From positions 1 to 64,000 of the forward strand of contig JABDCF010000006.1 in NCBI GenBank assembly GCA_013288235.1: a stretch of DNA of 64,000 bases, given 5' to 3'. The stretch is from Bacteroidota bacterium. Its GTDB lineage: Bacteria > Bacteroidota > Bacteroidia > Sphingobacteriales > Sphingobacteriaceae. Below are positions 1 through 9,783 of this stretch, one piece after another (the stretch's first letter is position 1; each line of letters opens with the position of its first letter). A program made the translations under genes and the position numbers. A model generated the notes under the pieces. That model had not been told where the DNA came from. It did not search any database and worked only from the letters and a program-made list of their open reading frames with translations.

Positions 1-2430
1 GGCGCGGCTCCTACTATAAACTTTAGTGCAAGATACGGTGTAACACAACCCAAGTTGGTAAATGACCTGCTAAACAGGGATCAATTTGTACAATTACAAA
101 ATCTGGTTAACCCCCAATTTTTTACCGGTAAAACCCAAACAGATACATTGCCTAATGTAAATTGGGAAAATGTTTTATACCACAATGCCATCGAACAAAA
201 TTATAACCTTTCGGTTAACGGCGCATCTGAAAGAGTAAATTATCTTTTCTCGGCATTCTATAACGACCAAACAGGTTCGTTCATTAAAAACTCGTCAAAC
301 ATTGCAGGTATACGGGCAAATGCCGACTATAAATTAGGTAAATCTATCACGATAGGTGAGCAAATTGGTTTATCGCAACGTAGCACAGACCCAGTATTGG
401 TCGATTTGCATAACGCGCCTTTCCGTACACAGCCCATTATTCCTATATACAATCCAAATGGAGGTTATGGAGGAGACCCGTCGGGTTACAATATACAGTT
501 TAGCGGGCCAAACCCGTATGGAGCAGTATACACCACAACCGCTACGGATATTACCAACAACGTGCAAGCTAATGTTTATGCAGATGTAAAGCTTCCGTTC
601 CATCTTGATTTCCGCAGTACATTTGGTTATACCTATAATGTTTATACCAGGGATTATTTTCAGAATTCATACAGTTTTGGTGCTGTTGCCCAGGGGAATA
701 ACCAGCTTTTCGAAAACTATCAGGAATATAACCAGTTGTTGAGCAACTATGTACTAAGCTATAATCAAAGCTTTGGGAAACATAATATAAGCGCTGTAGC
801 AGGCTTTGAACAAACAACAGGCGCCAACAATAGCCTGTACACACAAATGGGTTCAATTGGGTTACCCGGTTATACTTATATCCCAACATCAGCCTCGGCA
901 CAGGAGACTACCCTTACAGGGGGAAATGACCCTAACCTGCTTATTAAATCAGAATTTGCCAGGGTAAACTACAATTTTAACGAACGTTATTTTCTGTCGG
1001 CTTCCATAAGACAGGATGCCAACTATACTGAATTCGGGTCTGCTAAAGTACAGGGTGTATTTCCGGGAGTGTCTGCAGGCTGGAACATTAGCGATGAAGA
1101 TTTTTTTGCGGGGGCGAAAAATATTTTTAACTCCCTTAAATTACGCGGTAGTTATGGTTCGCTGGGTAACAGCTCTTTCCCACAATATGAATACGCGTCC
1201 ACTTATACACAAAATCAGCTTCCCAACGGTGGTCTTCCTTCAGGCGGGTCGCAAGGCTTTGCCCCCGGCCAGCCGTTCCAGATTGCAAACACCGAAACCA
1301 AATTGGCCAACCCAGGTGTACATTGGGAAACCGTTACCGAAACCAATATCGGTTTAGATGGCGAAGCTTTAAATGGCCGCTTGAGTTTTACTGCCGAATG
1401 GTATAATAAAAACACAAATGGAATGTTATATCCGCTTCCCCTGGCACCAAGCGCGGGGTTCGCACAGCCTTATTATGCTAACGTAGGCATCGTAAATAAC
1501 CGCGGTTTCGACTTTTCTGTAGGCTACCATGATAAGGCTGGAAAATTGGGCTATGCCATAAATGTTAACGCCGGATTTAACAAAAACAATGTGGTTAGCC
1601 TAAGCGGCACAGCTACCGGTATAATTAACGATGGCTATAACTGGTACAACAATGGTGATACGGGTTTTAACATAATGTCCGGTCAAACCATTACCCAGAC
1701 CAAAGCAGGCACTCCATTTGGTTCCTTTTATGGTTATAAAGTTATTGGCATATTTCAAACAGATGCCCAGGCAGCAGGCCAAAAGGTTAACGGAAACGTA
1801 GCGCAGGCAGGCGACCTTGAATTTCAAGATGTTAACAAAGACGGTGTGATAGACCAAAATGACAAACAGGTAATAGGCAACCCAAACCCAAAATTAGTTT
1901 ACGGTATTAATATGAGTTTTAACTACCAGGGATTTGATTTACGCTTGTTATTTAATGGCGTACAGGGTGTTCAGCTTTTCAATGGTGTAAAAGCTTATGA
2001 ACAATCTCTTTTCGCGGATGGTAACAGTACAACCCAGGTATTTAACGATTCATTCCTGGGCAGCAACGGGCTTACTTCGCAACCCCGTTTAATGGGCGGT
2101 GCAGGAAATAAAGTACTCGATCCTAACAGCAACTATTCTTCGGTAAATAGCTATTTTGTTGAAAACGGGAGTTATTTAAAACTGAAGAACCTGCAGTTAG
2201 GCTACACATTTACGGGCAGTATTTTACAGCACTTAAGTATTAAAACAGCCAGGATATTTGTAATGGCCAATAATGTATTCACCATCACAAAGTATAAAGG
2301 GCTTGATCCGGAATTAGGCAGCGCTTATACTCCTTCAGGTTATGGAGCGGCTACCACCCAGGGAATAGATGCAGTTACAAATTATCCGCAAACAAAAATT
2401 TATTCCGCAGGCCTTGACCTTACTTTTTAA
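1..2430 (+). CDS. susC: SusC/RagA-type TonB-dependent outer-membrane transporter, 5'-truncated
   Basis: The reading frame is open from base 1, so the gene begins upstream. The signal peptide, carboxypeptidase-like domain and plug are missing and about 810 residues of beta-barrel remain. The barrel is rich in alternating aromatic/polar strands. The stretch near the C-terminus with NGSYLKLKNLQLGYTF is typical of SusC proteins, and the chain ends on an aromatic (GLDLTF), as outer-membrane barrels do. It would import oligosaccharides captured by the SusD partner, which starts 21 bp downstream. The TTG at 55 could be taken as a start, but in-frame homologous sequence (GAAPTINFSARYGV) precedes it, so it is not the true start. 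Substrate is inferred from the hydrolases that follow (alpha-1,3-glucan). Confidence 0.95.
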   Translation, partial: GAAPTINFSARYGVTQPKLVNDLLNRDQFVQLQNLVNPQFFTGKTQTDTLPNVNWENVLYHNAIEQNYNLSVNGASERVNYLFSAFYNDQTGSFIKNSSNIAGIRANADYKLGKSITIGEQIGLSQRSTDPVLVDLHNAPFRTQPIIPIYNPNGGYGGDPSGYNIQFSGPNPYGAVYTTTATDITNNVQANVYADVKLPFHLDFRSTFGYTYNVYTRDYFQNSYSFGAVAQGNNQLFENYQEYNQLLSNYVLSYNQSFGKHNISAVAGFEQTTGANNSLYTQMGSIGLPGYTYIPTSASAQETTLTGGNDPNLLIKSEFARVNYNFNERYFLSASIRQDANYTEFGSAKVQGVFPGVSAGWNISDEDFFAGAKNIFNSLKLRGSYGSLGNSSFPQYEYASTYTQNQLPNGGLPSGGSQGFAPGQPFQIANTETKLANPGVHWETVTETNIGLDGEALNGRLSFTAEWYNKNTNGMLYPLPLAPSAGFAQPYYANVGIVNNRGFDFSVGYHDKAGKLGYAINVNAGFNKNNVVSLSGTATGIINDGYNWYNNGDTGFNIMSGQTITQTKAGTPFGSFYGYKVIGIFQTDAQAAGQKVNGNVAQAGDLEFQDVNKDGVIDQNDKQVIGNPNPKLVYGINMSFNYQGFDLRLLFNGVQGVQLFNGVKAYEQSLFADGNSTTQVFNDSFLGSNGLTSQPRLMGGAGNKVLDPNSNYSSVNSYFVENGSYLKLKNLQLGYTFTGSILQHLSIKTARIFVMANNVFTITKYKGLDPELGSAYTPSGYGAATTQGIDAVTNYPQTKIYSAGLDLTF

Positions 2431-2451
2431 TTCAATTTAAAAACTATCAAA

Positions 2452-4278
2452 ATGATAAAGAAAATATATATATCAATACTGGCGGTTATGTTAATAGCCG
2501 GCTGTAAAAAAAACCCTATAAATGTCGGCCCAACCAATGCCTACAGTTCGGCAAACTATCCCTCAACGGTAGCCCAACTACAAACCGTATTGGTTTCGGC
2601 TTATGCTAACCTGCGCGACCCTGGCCTGTATGGTTTCTGGTTATTACCGAAGGCAATGTCAAACTCAATGCACCAGATTAACACGCAATACGGTGGGGAC
2701 GCTTCGTGGACTGAAATGGCAAACACCAACCTTAGTGTTGGTAATACATATGTAGGCGCCGCGTGGTTAGCCTTATATGTAGGGGTAAAAGATTGTAATG
2801 TTACTATTGCCGCGGCAGCACAGCTTGCGTCCATTAACCCTAATTTAAGCGCGGCTGATAAAGCTACGGTAAGCCTGATATTGGGCCAGGCATATTGTTT
2901 GCGCGGCTGGTATTATATGGAATTGGAATGCCTTTATGGCGAAAAATACATGACTGCCGGCGGAACCAATGGTAGCGCACAGGGGGTGCCCATCTTTAGC
3001 GCTTTGCCAACGGATCTTGCCTCTACACAGGTAGCGCGCTCATCTGTAAAGGATACCTGGGCCTTTATTATCAATGATTTTAAACAGGCTGAATCATTAC
3101 TTAAAGGAAATACCTGGGATGCTGCCGATGCAGCACGTGTAACCCAATGGACAGCCGAAGGTTTATTAGGAAAGGCATATGTGTATACCCAGGATTGGGC
3201 CGACGCGAAAACTGTGTTATCTGACCTGATGACCAACAGCGGAAAAACACTGATGCCTTATTCCACCTATTTTAACGCCTTTAATGGTCAAAATAAACTC
3301 AATTCTGAATCATTATTTGAGTTATATGTAGATCCTAATTCAAGTGGCTATGGTACTTATAGCCCTGGAGCAAATTCTTCAACTATTAACGGGCTTATTT
3401 GGTCGCCTTATACTTATGGCGGTCCTGCCGGTGGTGGCTTTAATGGAGTACAGACGCAGCCATTGGGTTATGGTAATTCCTTATTCCACGATAGAAATGT
3501 GCTGCGGTTTGGCTATTCGATCGGCCCTGCACCCGCTCCGGTAAACAACCCTAATTATAATCCGCTTGTCGGGCCACAATACTATAACCAGCAACAGGTA
3601 ATGGATCCTGTATATAAACAACAAGCTTTGGCTGTGCGTACCAATAAAACCGCCGACCCCCGTTTGTTTATTAATGCTTTGCAACCACGGTTAGATTCTG
3701 TACAGTTTGATGGTGTACACTGGGCCCTGGTTGCCCAGACAGGATATGCGCAGGATGTGTACGGCTGGGCCGTTAAAAAATACTCGCCTATCAATTACAA
3801 CGAAGGCACCGGCCTTGGCAATCCCTCCGGCATCCAACAAACAGCCGATGCCTGGGATTACTACATTTTACGTTTAGCCGATGTTTATTTATTGTATGCC
3901 GAGGCATGCATAGGCTCGGGCGATAATGTAAACGGGCTTGAATATATAAATAAAGTTAAACGCAGAGCGTATAACCTTCCCACCAACACGCCTTCGTCAA
4001 TTGATTATAAATCACTTACCGACAAAACCAGCGCGATTAATGATCCGGTTTTGGGCAACAACCCGCTTTATTATGAGCGTTGGGCCGAGTTGTTCAATGA
4101 AGGGTCATGGTGGTTTGACGTATGCCGTTGGCAAATAGGGCAGTCCGAAGCTACTTATTACGGGTATACCGATGTTCCCGGGCCTATTAATTTTGTTCCT
4201 TCAAAATCATATGTATGGCCGATCCCACAAAGTGAGATCAATAGTAATTCGAAAATAAAGCAAAGTACTGGTTACTGA
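2452..4278 (+). CDS. susD: SusD/RagB-family glycan-binding lipoprotein
   Basis: 608 residues, starting with a lipoprotein signal (MIKKIYISILAVMLIAGCKK; lipobox LIAGC), so anchored on the outer membrane. Helical TPR-like SusD architecture is visible: a segment with RGWYYMELECLYG near residue 150, and a C-terminal RagB part with YILRLADVYLLYAEA, ELFNEGSWWFDVCRW and the final PIPQSEINSNSKIKQ. It works as the lid of the SusC transporter and captures oligosaccharides at the surface. Translationally close to susC (21 bp), followed by a strong terminator hairpin, so the susCD unit is probably transcribed more strongly than the enzymes behind it. Confidence 0.95.
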   Translation: MIKKIYISILAVMLIAGCKKNPINVGPTNAYSSANYPSTVAQLQTVLVSAYANLRDPGLYGFWLLPKAMSNSMHQINTQYGGDASWTEMANTNLSVGNTYVGAAWLALYVGVKDCNVTIAAAAQLASINPNLSAADKATVSLILGQAYCLRGWYYMELECLYGEKYMTAGGTNGSAQGVPIFSALPTDLASTQVARSSVKDTWAFIINDFKQAESLLKGNTWDAADAARVTQWTAEGLLGKAYVYTQDWADAKTVLSDLMTNSGKTLMPYSTYFNAFNGQNKLNSESLFELYVDPNSSGYGTYSPGANSSTINGLIWSPYTYGGPAGGGFNGVQTQPLGYGNSLFHDRNVLRFGYSIGPAPAPVNNPNYNPLVGPQYYNQQQVMDPVYKQQALAVRTNKTADPRLFINALQPRLDSVQFDGVHWALVAQTGYAQDVYGWAVKKYSPINYNEGTGLGNPSGIQQTADAWDYYILRLADVYLLYAEACIGSGDNVNGLEYINKVKRRAYNLPTNTPSSIDYKSLTDKTSAINDPVLGNNPLYYERWAELFNEGSWWFDVCRWQIGQSEATYYGYTDVPGPINFVPSKSYVWPIPQSEINSNSKIKQSTGY

Positions 4279-4293
4279 TATAGTTGATTAATA

Positions 4294-4330
4294 AGTGTAA
4301 AGCAGGTGAGATGGCTTTACACTTTTTTTC
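4294..4330 (+). terminator. Intrinsic terminator after susD
   Basis: Perfect 10-bp stem AGTGTAAAGC (4294-4303) / GCTTTACACT (4314-4323) with a 10-nt loop, followed directly by seven T. It lies 15 bp after the susD stop and 31 bp before the GH97 gene, so it would separate or attenuate transcription into the glycosidase genes. Confidence 0.85.
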
Positions 4331-4360
4331 CTTTTTATTCAAAATATTAGAAACCAAAGC

Positions 4361-6517
4361 ATGTATTTTATTTACGTTTCAAGAAAAACATTTATCGTCT
4401 TATTTAGCCTGCTAATATTTAGCGGGGCCCTGGCACAAAACCAGCAAACCATTCATGCTGGTATGAATAGCGTAAAGCTTGACTTTATGCTTAACGCTGA
4501 TGGCCGGCCTTCATACAAAGTTTATTTTGGTGACAAACCAATAATTAACAATTCATACCTGGGCATCAAATTAGCTAATGACAGTGCATTCGATAAACAT
4601 TTTAAGCTCACAAGTTCAGAAAAAACAGAGGTTGATGAATCATGGAACCCCGTGTGGGGTGAAGTAAAAACGATACGTAACCATTATGAACAGTTGACTG
4701 TCCATTTAAAGCAGCAGGATGCCCCTGGCCGGTTATTGACTATAGTATTCAGGGTATTTGCAGATGGTGTAGGTTTTAGGTATGAGTTTCCAAATCAACC
4801 CAACCTTAAATATTTTATCGTATCCGATGAGTTAACGGAGTTTAGCCTTACAGGCGATAATAAAACTTTTTGGATACCGGGTGATTATGACAGTAACGAA
4901 TATCCTTATACAGTTTCCACGATAAGTCAGGTGGATGCCTCGGTATTGGCAAAGTCAGCAACGGATATTGCTGTCCGCTATGTTCCAGATAAATACGGGA
5001 TACAAACCCCGCTCATGATGAAGACCACCGATGGCTTGTATATTAATATTCATGAAGCGGCTTTACAAAACTATACCTCCATGCAATTGCATGCGGATAC
5101 AAAGACCTACAAGCTAACGGCCAATTTAGTAAGCGATGCAGTTGGCAACAAAGCATATATGAGGGCGCCATGCGTAACCCCTTGGCGGACAATTATTGTA
5201 TCCGATAAAGCCACAGATATACTGTCATCAAAAATGATCCTCAATTTAAACGAGCCGTCAAAAATTGAAAACACATCGTGGATAAAGCCGATGAAATTTG
5301 TTGGTGTTTGGTGGGAAATGCAAACCGGCAAAAGCACCTGGAATTACACCGATAATTTGGATACGCTTGATGCTAATGGTAAACTTATCCCGAATGGCAA
5401 GCATGGGGCAACTACCGCCAATGTAGAAAGGTATATTGATTTTGCTGCAAAAAATGGTATACAGGGGGTTTTAGTTGAAGGATGGAATACAGGATGGGAA
5501 GAATGGTTTGGTAACTGGGCCGAAAAACCCTTCGATTTTGTTACACCATATCCCGATTTTGACATAAAAGCAATAACCGATTATGCTGCCTCAAAAGGGG
5601 TAAAAATGATTATGCATAATGAAACATCAGGGTCAGCTACCAATTACGAGCGGCAAATGGATACTGCATTCCGCTTTATGAAAAAATATGGCTATGTCTC
5701 GGTAAAAACGGGTTACGTAGGCAGGATCATCCCCCGCGGCGAACATCACGACGACCAGTGGATGGTAGACCATTATGTGCGTGTGGCACAAAAAGCGGCG
5801 CAATACCATATAATGCTGGATTCTCATGAGCCGGTAAGGCCTACAGGGTTACAGCGCACTTATCCTAACTGGATGGCATGTGAAGCAGGAAGGGGCAACG
5901 AATATAATGCATTTGGGAGCGGCGATAACCCTAACCACGAAACCATTATGCCATTTACGCGCCTGATGGGTGGCCCAATGGATTTTACACCGGGAATATT
6001 CAAGATAAAAGGATATACCGCTGACCCGCAAAGGCAGGTTAAGACTACGTTGTGTAAACAATTAGCGTTATATATAACTATGTATAGCCCGGTACAAATG
6101 GTTGCCGATATACCTGATAATTATGAAAAGCATATGGACGCCTTTCAGTTTATTAAGGATGTTGCGGTTGATTGGGATGATACCAAAATTATTGAAGCCG
6201 AGCCCGGTGAATATATCACCACAGCCCGAAAAGAAAAAGGTACCGGCAATTGGTTTATTGGCGCTATAACGAATGAAAATAGCCGAAGTGCAATAATACC
6301 ATTGGATTTTTTGGATAAGGGAAAAAAATATGTCGCTACAATTTATGCCGATGGCGATGATGCAGATTGGAAAAAGAACCCGGAATCCTATAAAATCACA
6401 AAATATTTAATTAGTGCAGGTACCAAGCTTAATGTGAAGCTGGCAAATGGGGGAGGTTCGGCAATAAGTATAAAACCAGCTACAGATGCCGATAGCGGAT
6501 TGAAATTTTACAAATAA
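4361..6517 (+). CDS. GH97 family alpha-glucosidase (SusB-like)
   Basis: 718 residues with a signal peptide (cleavage near ALAQ-NQ), so periplasmic. The N-terminal beta-sandwich contains WIPGDYDSNEYPY. The central (beta/alpha)8 barrel shows VLVEGWNTGWEEWFGNW, KMIMHNETSG, DSHEPVRPTGLQRTYPN, CEAGRGNEYN and NHETIMPFTRLMGGPMDFTPG, all GH97 signatures. The likely Ca-binding and catalytic carboxylates include E421 (HNETSG), E508/E514 and E527, which fits the inverting alpha-glucosidase branch represented by SusB; family membership is firm, the mechanism is inferred. Length is normal for the family. In this locus it would trim alpha-linked oligosaccharides to glucose in the periplasm. Confidence 0.93.
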   Translation: MYFIYVSRKTFIVLFSLLIFSGALAQNQQTIHAGMNSVKLDFMLNADGRPSYKVYFGDKPIINNSYLGIKLANDSAFDKHFKLTSSEKTEVDESWNPVWGEVKTIRNHYEQLTVHLKQQDAPGRLLTIVFRVFADGVGFRYEFPNQPNLKYFIVSDELTEFSLTGDNKTFWIPGDYDSNEYPYTVSTISQVDASVLAKSATDIAVRYVPDKYGIQTPLMMKTTDGLYINIHEAALQNYTSMQLHADTKTYKLTANLVSDAVGNKAYMRAPCVTPWRTIIVSDKATDILSSKMILNLNEPSKIENTSWIKPMKFVGVWWEMQTGKSTWNYTDNLDTLDANGKLIPNGKHGATTANVERYIDFAAKNGIQGVLVEGWNTGWEEWFGNWAEKPFDFVTPYPDFDIKAITDYAASKGVKMIMHNETSGSATNYERQMDTAFRFMKKYGYVSVKTGYVGRIIPRGEHHDDQWMVDHYVRVAQKAAQYHIMLDSHEPVRPTGLQRTYPNWMACEAGRGNEYNAFGSGDNPNHETIMPFTRLMGGPMDFTPGIFKIKGYTADPQRQVKTTLCKQLALYITMYSPVQMVADIPDNYEKHMDAFQFIKDVAVDWDDTKIIEAEPGEYITTARKEKGTGNWFIGAITNENSRSAIIPLDFLDKGKKYVATIYADGDDADWKKNPESYKITKYLISAGTKLNVKLANGGGSAISIKPATDADSGLKFYK

Positions 6518-6572
6518 AATTATAGCACGATCTATACCTGGACAAAACAGCTCAATAAATTTTATTAAGATA

Positions 6573-8297
6573 ATGAATATTAAGAATAATTGCCTGGTAG
6601 TAATGCTTATTTTAAACAGATTAATGTGTTCGGCGCAGGAACAAAGGGGGGCCGTTATTCCATGGACAACTTACGAGGCCGAGCGTATGAACACGACGGG
6701 AAGTATTATGGGGCCGAAATACGGCCCGTACGAGGTTGAAACAGAATCTTCCGGGCAAAAATGTGTAAAGCTGAACCGCAAAGGGCAATATGTTGAGTTT
6801 ACTTCATCTGGAAGTGATAACAGTATGGTAATAAGATATAGCCTTCCTGATGGTAAACAAGGTAACGGAAAAAGGACTACGCTTGCCATCTATAAAAACG
6901 GGAACCTGGTAAAGCATTGCAAAATATTGTCACGCTATGCCTGGCTTTATGGTAAATATCCTTTTACTAACGATCCAGCCGCCGGGGAGCCGAGGCACTT
7001 TTATGATGAAATGAGGGTGACAGGTTTGAAAATTGGGAAGGGTGATATTATCAGGATCCGGCGTGATGATCAAAAAGAAGACGATGCCGAATATTGTATA
7101 ATTGATTTGGTTGATCTTGAAAATATTGCACCTCCGTTAAAGGAGCCATCAAATTCGTTGTCCGTAACCGATAAAAGTTTTAAGGGAAATGATACCACTG
7201 ATGATTATACTGAAGCGTTTAGAAATTGCATAGCCAAGGCAGCGGAGACTGGGAAAAGTGTGTGGATTCCGGTCGGAATTTATAAAATTACCGGCGATAT
7301 AGTTCTCCCGGCAAATTTAACCATGCACGGTGCGGGGATGTGGTATTCACAATTAGTTGGCGATGAAGCACTTTATGTCAATGCAAATAACAGGGTGAGA
7401 TTAAAGGGAAATGGCGGTAACATTCATATTTCTGATTTCGCTATAATTGGTAAGCTGACTTATAGGAGCGACAAAGAAGCCAATGACGGCATTGTTGGTT
7501 CCTATGGCGCAAACTCAACCATATCAAACATATGGATCGAGCATACCAAAGTGGGTATGTGGATAGAAAACTCAGAGAATTTAAAAATTACAGGTTGCCG
7601 CATGCGCAACACGATGGCCGATGGTATAAATTTTTGTGTCGGCATGGCCGGATCGACTATTGAAAACTGCACCGCACGTGGTACAGGCGATGATTGTTTC
7701 GCCATTTGGCCCACTACATTTTTAAAACAGGTGTATTCGCCGGGACATAACCGTATAGTTCATTGTACCGCAACATTGCCTTTTCTTGCAAATGGCGTAG
7801 CTATTTATGGCGGAGATAGTAACATTGTACAAGATTGTTCATTAGTTGATATTTCCCAGGGCTCGGCAATCCTTATCAGCACTACTTTTCCTACAGAAAA
7901 CAATGATAAAAGCATAAATAATAACTTTAGCGGTAAAACGGTTATTGAAAATTGCGATATAAAAAGCAGCGGTGGCTTTGACCACGAGTGGGACTGGCGC
8001 GCCGCGGTAGAGATATGTATTGATAAGCGCAGCATTTTAGGACTTGAAATAAGTAATTTAAATATCACCAACAGTTTGTCAAACGGGTTAAGTGTAATTG
8101 CTAAAAACGGACCCGGCAAAATTGGCTCATTGTCTGATGCGACGGTGCAGCACATTAATATTTCAAATTCGGGGATTGGTGTAAAAGGAAAATACAGCCT
8201 CTTTATTAATGGCGATGCCCATGGTAGCTTAACTGTTAAAAAATCAGATATCCATGAAATTAAGAATGAATCTGAAAATTTTACTATTGTAAAATAA
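6573..8297 (+). CDS. GH87-type alpha-1,3-glucanase / mycodextranase-like beta-helix enzyme
   Basis: 574 residues with a probable signal peptide (MCSAQ near residue 20). Residues about 28-190 form a CBM35/CBM6-like beta-sandwich (YEAERMNTTG, GQYVEF, DGKQGNGKRTTLAIY). Residues about 210-570 form a right-handed beta-helix with repeated ITG/IENC/ISN turns. Three acidic residues are spaced as in GH87 alpha-1,3-glucanases: D350 (ADGINF), D373 and D374 (GTGDDCFAIW), an interval of 23 and 24 residues. Known GH87 enzymes cleave alpha-1,3-glucan or nigeran internally. Alternative: another beta-helix hydrolase (GH28/GH49-like), less likely given the GDD-AIW motif. It lies 55 bp after the GH97 gene. Confidence 0.78.
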   Translation: MNIKNNCLVVMLILNRLMCSAQEQRGAVIPWTTYEAERMNTTGSIMGPKYGPYEVETESSGQKCVKLNRKGQYVEFTSSGSDNSMVIRYSLPDGKQGNGKRTTLAIYKNGNLVKHCKILSRYAWLYGKYPFTNDPAAGEPRHFYDEMRVTGLKIGKGDIIRIRRDDQKEDDAEYCIIDLVDLENIAPPLKEPSNSLSVTDKSFKGNDTTDDYTEAFRNCIAKAAETGKSVWIPVGIYKITGDIVLPANLTMHGAGMWYSQLVGDEALYVNANNRVRLKGNGGNIHISDFAIIGKLTYRSDKEANDGIVGSYGANSTISNIWIEHTKVGMWIENSENLKITGCRMRNTMADGINFCVGMAGSTIENCTARGTGDDCFAIWPTTFLKQVYSPGHNRIVHCTATLPFLANGVAIYGGDSNIVQDCSLVDISQGSAILISTTFPTENNDKSINNNFSGKTVIENCDIKSSGGFDHEWDWRAAVEICIDKRSILGLEISNLNITNSLSNGLSVIAKNGPGKIGSLSDATVQHINISNSGIGVKGKYSLFINGDAHGSLTVKKSDIHEIKNESENFTIVK

Positions 8298-8361
8298 GAC
8301 GGACAAATTTCGGATTTTCGACCCGATAGCTATCAGGTTCGGATTTATAAAAAGCAGAAAA

Positions 8362-9687
8362 ATGAAAATTATAGGTCTGTTTAGTCGATCAGGTACCTTT
8401 CAGACATCTGGACTTCGCTGTCTTTCGAACTTCGTAATAATAGTTTTTCTTTGTTTGTTCGCCTTTAGCTGTAAAAAAAGTGGGGGAGGTACTGGTGGTA
8501 GCACCTCCGTCACAACCAAAAAAACCGATACAACGGTTATAACGCAAATACCAACCAATGCCAAACCGGTGGTAAAAACCAATACGCAAAAGGTATATGT
8601 ACACTATATGCCCTGGTTTGAAACCCCTGCAACATCGGGCAACGGCCAGTGGGGCCAGCATTGGACAATGGCTAACGAAAATCCCAACACTATACTACCA
8701 AACGGCCGCAGGCAGATCGCATCCTGGTTTTACCCTATGATAGGGCCTTATGATAGTGATGACAGGGATGTGATTGATTATCATTTATTATTAATGAAAT
8801 ATGCAGGTATTGATGGTGTGATCATTGATTGGTATGGTACGTTTAATGTTGATGACTATGCGCTTAATAAGCGCAATACCGATTCGCTGGTTAAACGTGT
8901 CCCAAATGCTGGCTTGCAATTTGGTATTTGTTATGAAGATGCTTCGCTTGCACAGGTAAAAGCAACTACTGGCACAGATACCGTAGCGGCAGCACAGCAG
9001 GATTTCGCCTATTTGCAATCGCAATATTTTAGCAGCGGCAATTATATTCGGATCAATAACCAGCCTTTACTGCTTGATTTTGGCCCGCAAAGTTTAAAAA
9101 CCACTACGGATTGGCAACGAGCATTTTCAGGCCTTTCAACAAAGCCCAGGTTGTTGTCATTGGAATACGCCGGCAGTGTAACTGGCAGCGAGGGTAGTGG
9201 CGAGTTTGCCTGGGTTGATGCCTCTGACCAGCAAAATCTGCAAGGTTTTTATCAAAATCGAGCGCCATCATTATCCACATATTTTGCTGCGGCTTATCCC
9301 GGATTCATGGATTTTTATAAACAAGGCGGTTGGGGAAATACCTTATTTTTGATCGGTTATAACGGTACCGCCACTTTGCAGAATTGCCTTAATCTTGCCA
9401 AAACCAGCGGCACGAATTATTTACAATTAATAACCTGGAATGATTACGGCGAAGGTACCATGATAGAGCCAACCCTCGATTTTAACTTCACATTTTTGCA
9501 AACCATACAGCAATATACCGGGGTTACTTACACTGTTACCGAATTGCAGCTAATTTATAAATGGTACATACTCCGAAAGAAATATGCAGGCAATACCACC
9601 GTTGAACAACAATTGATTGTTGCTTACAATGATTTGGTAGCATTGGATGTGGTTGATGCTACTACAATAATTTCGGCAATAAACTAG
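8362..9687 (+). CDS. GH71/99-like lipoprotein glycosidase
   Basis: 441 residues. A lipoprotein signal ends in AFSCKKSGGG, followed by a Ser/Thr-rich linker to about residue 70. The catalytic part starts with VYVHYMPWFETP, then GQWGQHWTMA, GPYDSDDRDVIDYHLLLMKYAG and DGVIIDWYG, then LLSLEYAGSV and ITWNDYGEGTMIEP. This is the pattern of the GH71/GH99-like barrel group found in Bacteroidota. GH71 members are alpha-1,3-glucanases (mutanases), GH99 are endo-alpha-mannosidases; the neighbouring GH87 favours the former. Likely displayed on the outer membrane. The window shows no further PUL gene after it. Confidence 0.75.
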   Translation: MKIIGLFSRSGTFQTSGLRCLSNFVIIVFLCLFAFSCKKSGGGTGGSTSVTTKKTDTTVITQIPTNAKPVVKTNTQKVYVHYMPWFETPATSGNGQWGQHWTMANENPNTILPNGRRQIASWFYPMIGPYDSDDRDVIDYHLLLMKYAGIDGVIIDWYGTFNVDDYALNKRNTDSLVKRVPNAGLQFGICYEDASLAQVKATTGTDTVAAAQQDFAYLQSQYFSSGNYIRINNQPLLLDFGPQSLKTTTDWQRAFSGLSTKPRLLSLEYAGSVTGSEGSGEFAWVDASDQQNLQGFYQNRAPSLSTYFAAAYPGFMDFYKQGGWGNTLFLIGYNGTATLQNCLNLAKTSGTNYLQLITWNDYGEGTMIEPTLDFNFTFLQTIQQYTGVTYTVTELQLIYKWYILRKKYAGNTTVEQQLIVAYNDLVALDVVDATTIISAIN

Positions 9688-9724
9688 GCGCTATAACTTT
9701 TTTAATATCATTTATAAAATTTAT

Positions 9725-9754
9725 TTTGATATGAAATTTCCATTTCTAAATTTG
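9725..9754 (+). promoter_or_regulatory. Bacteroidota-type promoter of the MarR-GNAT gene
   Basis: TTTG at 9725-9728, an 18-nt spacer, then TAAATTTG at 9747-9754, matching the Bacteroidota -33 TTTG / -7 TAnnTTTG consensus. Transcription would start about 9760, within the palindrome described next. Confidence 0.7.
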
Positions 9755-9755
9755 C

Positions 9756-9779
9756 GTAACTAATTACGTAAGTTATTAC
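9756..9779 (+). promoter_or_regulatory. Palindromic operator, probably for the MarR-GNAT product
   Basis: A 24-bp imperfect palindrome, GTAACTAATTAC / GTAAGTTATTAC, with 9 of 12 matching pairs and a TTACGTAA core. It overlaps the predicted transcription start and lies 4 bp before the ATG of the regulator. Position and size fit an autorepression site of a MarR-type dimer (inferred). Confidence 0.55.
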
Positions 9780-9783
9780 TGAT

